Shown in pieces: positions 5,988-7,609 of a stretch of 7,609 bases of DNA. Position 1 is the stretch's first letter, and every line of letters begins with the position of its first letter. The DNA is from CAYMST01 sp964393115 (GTDB lineage Bacteria > Bacteroidota > Bacteroidia > Cytophagales > Cyclobacteriaceae): contig CAYMST010000234.1 of the NCBI GenBank assembly GCA_964393115.1, positions 1 through 7,609 of the forward strand. Reading direction: 5' to 3'. The notes under the pieces were generated by a model that was not told the origin of the DNA, ran no database searches, and worked only from the letters and a program-made list of their open reading frames with translations. A program made the position numbers and the translations under genes.

Positions 5988-7609
5988 TTAATCAAGATCC
6001 GCGTAATTATATTCAGCTGAAGAAACTTTATTCACGCCATATTCCAGTGTTTCCTCATCAACTTTGATTAGTCTTCCTAGTTCATCATATGTATACTTTG
6101 TAAACGTATGATCATTATTGAGTATGTGTGTAACATCATTCGTCAAAGGGTCATAAACATAACTAGTCATGGCGGCATCTATAGGACGAATTCTAAAATC
6201 ATCAAAATCGATAGTTGTCCCCGAATTCGTGATAATATGAATTGTAGTCGATTCACCAGTTGTATAAGGTGTATAAACAGATTGTACCAAGTACCAAGGG
6301 GTTCCTTTAGCTCTTCCAACCAATTCTGGTATTTTCATACCTCCGTCGCCATCAGTACCAAATATGACTGAATTCCAATTGGTTGTCCAAACCTGAATTA
6401 AGTATGGCCTATCCTTTTTAAAGGACGATGATGTAAACTTAAACACAGAACCACCGTTAGAAGCCCGAATAAAATATTCTCCTGTGTGAGCCCTAGAAGG
6501 ATCTTTAATTCGACTAGCGCTAGGTTGTAAAACACCTCCACCATAAGTAACATCTGTCCCCAACTTGTCGCCATCCTCAGCACCGCAATAAGCAAATTCA
6601 TCATACCTGGCGTTATTGACAGTGGAGAGCACTTGCGTGTGGTCTAAGGTCATCTTTGTTGAAGAATAGTTTCCGTTAACATCTTTTGCCTCTAAGGAAT
6701 GAGAGAACCTATCTGACAACAAAATTTCACTGTTTTTTTGCCAACCAGTGGACAAAGTAGGGTCTGAGCCGTTCCAAAATGTAAACTCCGTAAAACCATT
6801 TGGTTCAGTTGAGGCATTATGTAAAGGATATACGCCATTTGAAACTTCTATATCATTCCGTCCTATGAAATCAAAAGTTTTGTGCATTTTCCATATACCA
6901 TAAGCTGCTCCTCCGTCTTCTACGGTTTCGATATTCTTACTCCAAGTTTGTACATTAGCCGAAACTAAACCCGTTTTTTCAGGATCACTGGTCTGATTCA
7001 GATCATAATAGAGTTCAGGGTCATATTCCTTATCAACCATATAAATATATCCACCGGCACCCTGAGTTAACATATTCTTGTTGTTAGCTGCTAAAGTTTT
7101 TGGGCCCATTTCTGGATATTTTTCGTAAGCGTAATCTGTCACTGATAAGGTTTTATTGCCATAAGCGTCAATTGCCAGTTTCTTCTTAGGCCGACCAGTA
7201 TAAAAGTCTGTCTCCAAATCGTATACCGATATGGTGTTACCCGTTTTATAATTCTTATTAACGACTTTTGTCAAAACTGATGGGAATTTTCTAACCTTGG
7301 TCAAGACTGTATTTAATCGAAAATCAAATCGTCCAGAATTATCAGAAGATCGATTATGTGGCACATATCTGCTATTCAAAAAGACCTCATCTTTTACTCC
7401 CTGATAGTCTCGAATTGATTGACGATCCATCATTACGTCAAAGTCTTGATAGGTGATTTCTTCATCATCTTCTACACGATTGTCAGCAAGATAATGGTAA
7501 GAAGTCGAAGTCAATGGCTTATCGTCCTTATTATAAACTGTAGTACTCCTAATACTGCCTGTCATACTTGAGGCATCATCAATCCGAATTCTCCTCGCAT
7601 GAAGACTGG
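5988..7609 (-). CDS. C-terminal part of a large RHS-like protein without core (5' end off window)
   Basis: The visible part is 539 codons ending at a TAA (5988-5990). The frame stays open for 14 codons upstream of the ATG at 7565 (ending RRIRIDDASS) to the window edge, and the sequence keeps family character there, so that ATG is an internal methionine. The protein has RHS-associated beta-rich sequence (TGNTISVYDLETDFYTG, DAYGNKTLSVTDYAYEKYP), a jelly-roll-like module from about EFAYCGAED to TTIDFDDFRIRPIDA (6180-6599), the block MTSYVYDPLTNDVTHIL, one good YD repeat (YTYDELGRLIKVDEETLEYG) and a short tail YNYADLD. There is no DHLG block, PFG motif or RHS core, so the protein stops inside what looks like a shell. 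In Bacteroidota such core-less proteins can sit next to a complete RHS gene. Export is likely but cannot be checked without the N-terminus. No function beyond RHS-like structure is claimed. Confidence 0.93.
   Translation of the reverse strand, partial: SLHARRIRIDDASSMTGSIRSTTVYNKDDKPLTSTSYHYLADNRVEDDEEITYQDFDVMMDRQSIRDYQGVKDEVFLNSRYVPHNRSSDNSGRFDFRLNTVLTKVRKFPSVLTKVVNKNYKTGNTISVYDLETDFYTGRPKKKLAIDAYGNKTLSVTDYAYEKYPEMGPKTLAANNKNMLTQGAGGYIYMVDKEYDPELYYDLNQTSDPEKTGLVSANVQTWSKNIETVEDGGAAYGIWKMHKTFDFIGRNDIEVSNGVYPLHNASTEPNGFTEFTFWNGSDPTLSTGWQKNSEILLSDRFSHSLEAKDVNGNYSSTKMTLDHTQVLSTVNNARYDEFAYCGAEDGDKLGTDVTYGGGVLQPSASRIKDPSRAHTGEYFIRASNGGSVFKFTSSSFKKDRPYLIQVWTTNWNSVIFGTDGDGGMKIPELVGRAKGTPWYLVQSVYTPYTTGESTTIHIITNSGTTIDFDDFRIRPIDAAMTSYVYDPLTNDVTHILNNDHTFTKYTYDELGRLIKVDEETLEYGVNKVSSAEYNYADLD
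6060..6104 (-). other. Last YD repeat of the upstream protein
   Basis: The sequence FTKYTYDELGRLIKV is a good YD repeat. It is followed only by DEETLEYGVNKVSSAEYNYADLD and the stop, so the protein ends within 24 residues of a shell-type repeat, without DHLG, PFG or core. Confidence 0.85.
6180..6599 (-). other. Jelly-roll-like module in the upstream RHS-like protein
   Basis: The module runs from EFAYCGAED through ASRIKDPSRAHTGEYFIRA, a middle strand YLIQVWTTNW and TTIHIITNSGTTIDFDDFRI. The order (E-F-Y/F..GAE, a Gly-rich part, AHTGEYF, FDDFR.RP.DA) is familiar in large Bacteroidota RHS-like proteins and resembles a carbohydrate-binding-type beta sandwich. The ligand is unknown. Confidence 0.65.

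Noticed and set aside
5959..5994. One RHS gene split by a recent frameshift or stop at the gene boundary
   Set aside because: The downstream frame has its own in-frame stop at 5992-5994, a proper ATG and a clear signal peptide, so these are two genes and not one broken gene.
6108..6371. Plus-strand open frame of 87 codons
   Set aside because: It is antisense to the jelly-roll-like part of the upstream gene, with no family character.
6398..6604. Second minus-strand open frame of 68 codons
   Set aside because: It overlaps the RHS-like gene in another frame, where the main frame has clear family motifs (EFAYCGAED, AHTGEYF).

Overview
The window is one continuous piece of minus-strand coding sequence. 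It holds two neighbouring giant RHS/YD-repeat genes, each cut by a window edge. No RNA gene, mobile element, CRISPR array or plus-strand gene is supported. The host is most likely a member of the Bacteroidota, probably a gliding or marine Cytophagales/Flavobacteriia type. This rests on the protein family style (IRFSQN, SYTNYD.SGRP, LHGPLKRV, TDHLGTVRAV, DYYPFGLVM, GYQGQFAE..ETGW, YDPVIGRWL), the low-to-moderate GC, and the lack of a Shine-Dalgarno sequence before the one start codon that can be seen. The order or family is an inference.

Layout in the direction of transcription (right to left). (1) From the right edge to 5988 lies the C-terminal 539 codons of an RHS-like protein whose start is outside the window. 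It has beta-rich YD-type sequence, a jelly-roll-like module ending in FDDFRI, one clear YD repeat (YTYDELGRLIKV) and then a stop. It has no RHS core. (2) A 26-base gap (5962-5987) follows. (3) From 5961 to the left edge runs a second gene, 1987 codons in this window without a stop. In order it has a signal peptide, about 400 residues of unassigned beta-rich sequence, about 920 residues of YD-repeat shell, a TDHLGTVRAV block, a jelly-roll-like module, the YYPFG motif, a 357-residue insertion, and the RHS core motif ending at position 1. The tip that follows the core, where polymorphic RHS proteins carry their variable C-terminal domain, is off the window.

The most unusual part is the insertion between YYPFG and the core (about 112-1182). 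From memory of this family these two motifs are normally a few tens of residues apart. Here the gap holds three diverged Ig-like modules, each bracketed by a cysteine pair, followed by short 25-26-residue cysteine repeats. The two genes probably form one operon and may make a two-part exported RHS shell, formally like the split TcB/TcC arrangement. The shared operon is well supported by spacing; the joint shell is a hypothesis.
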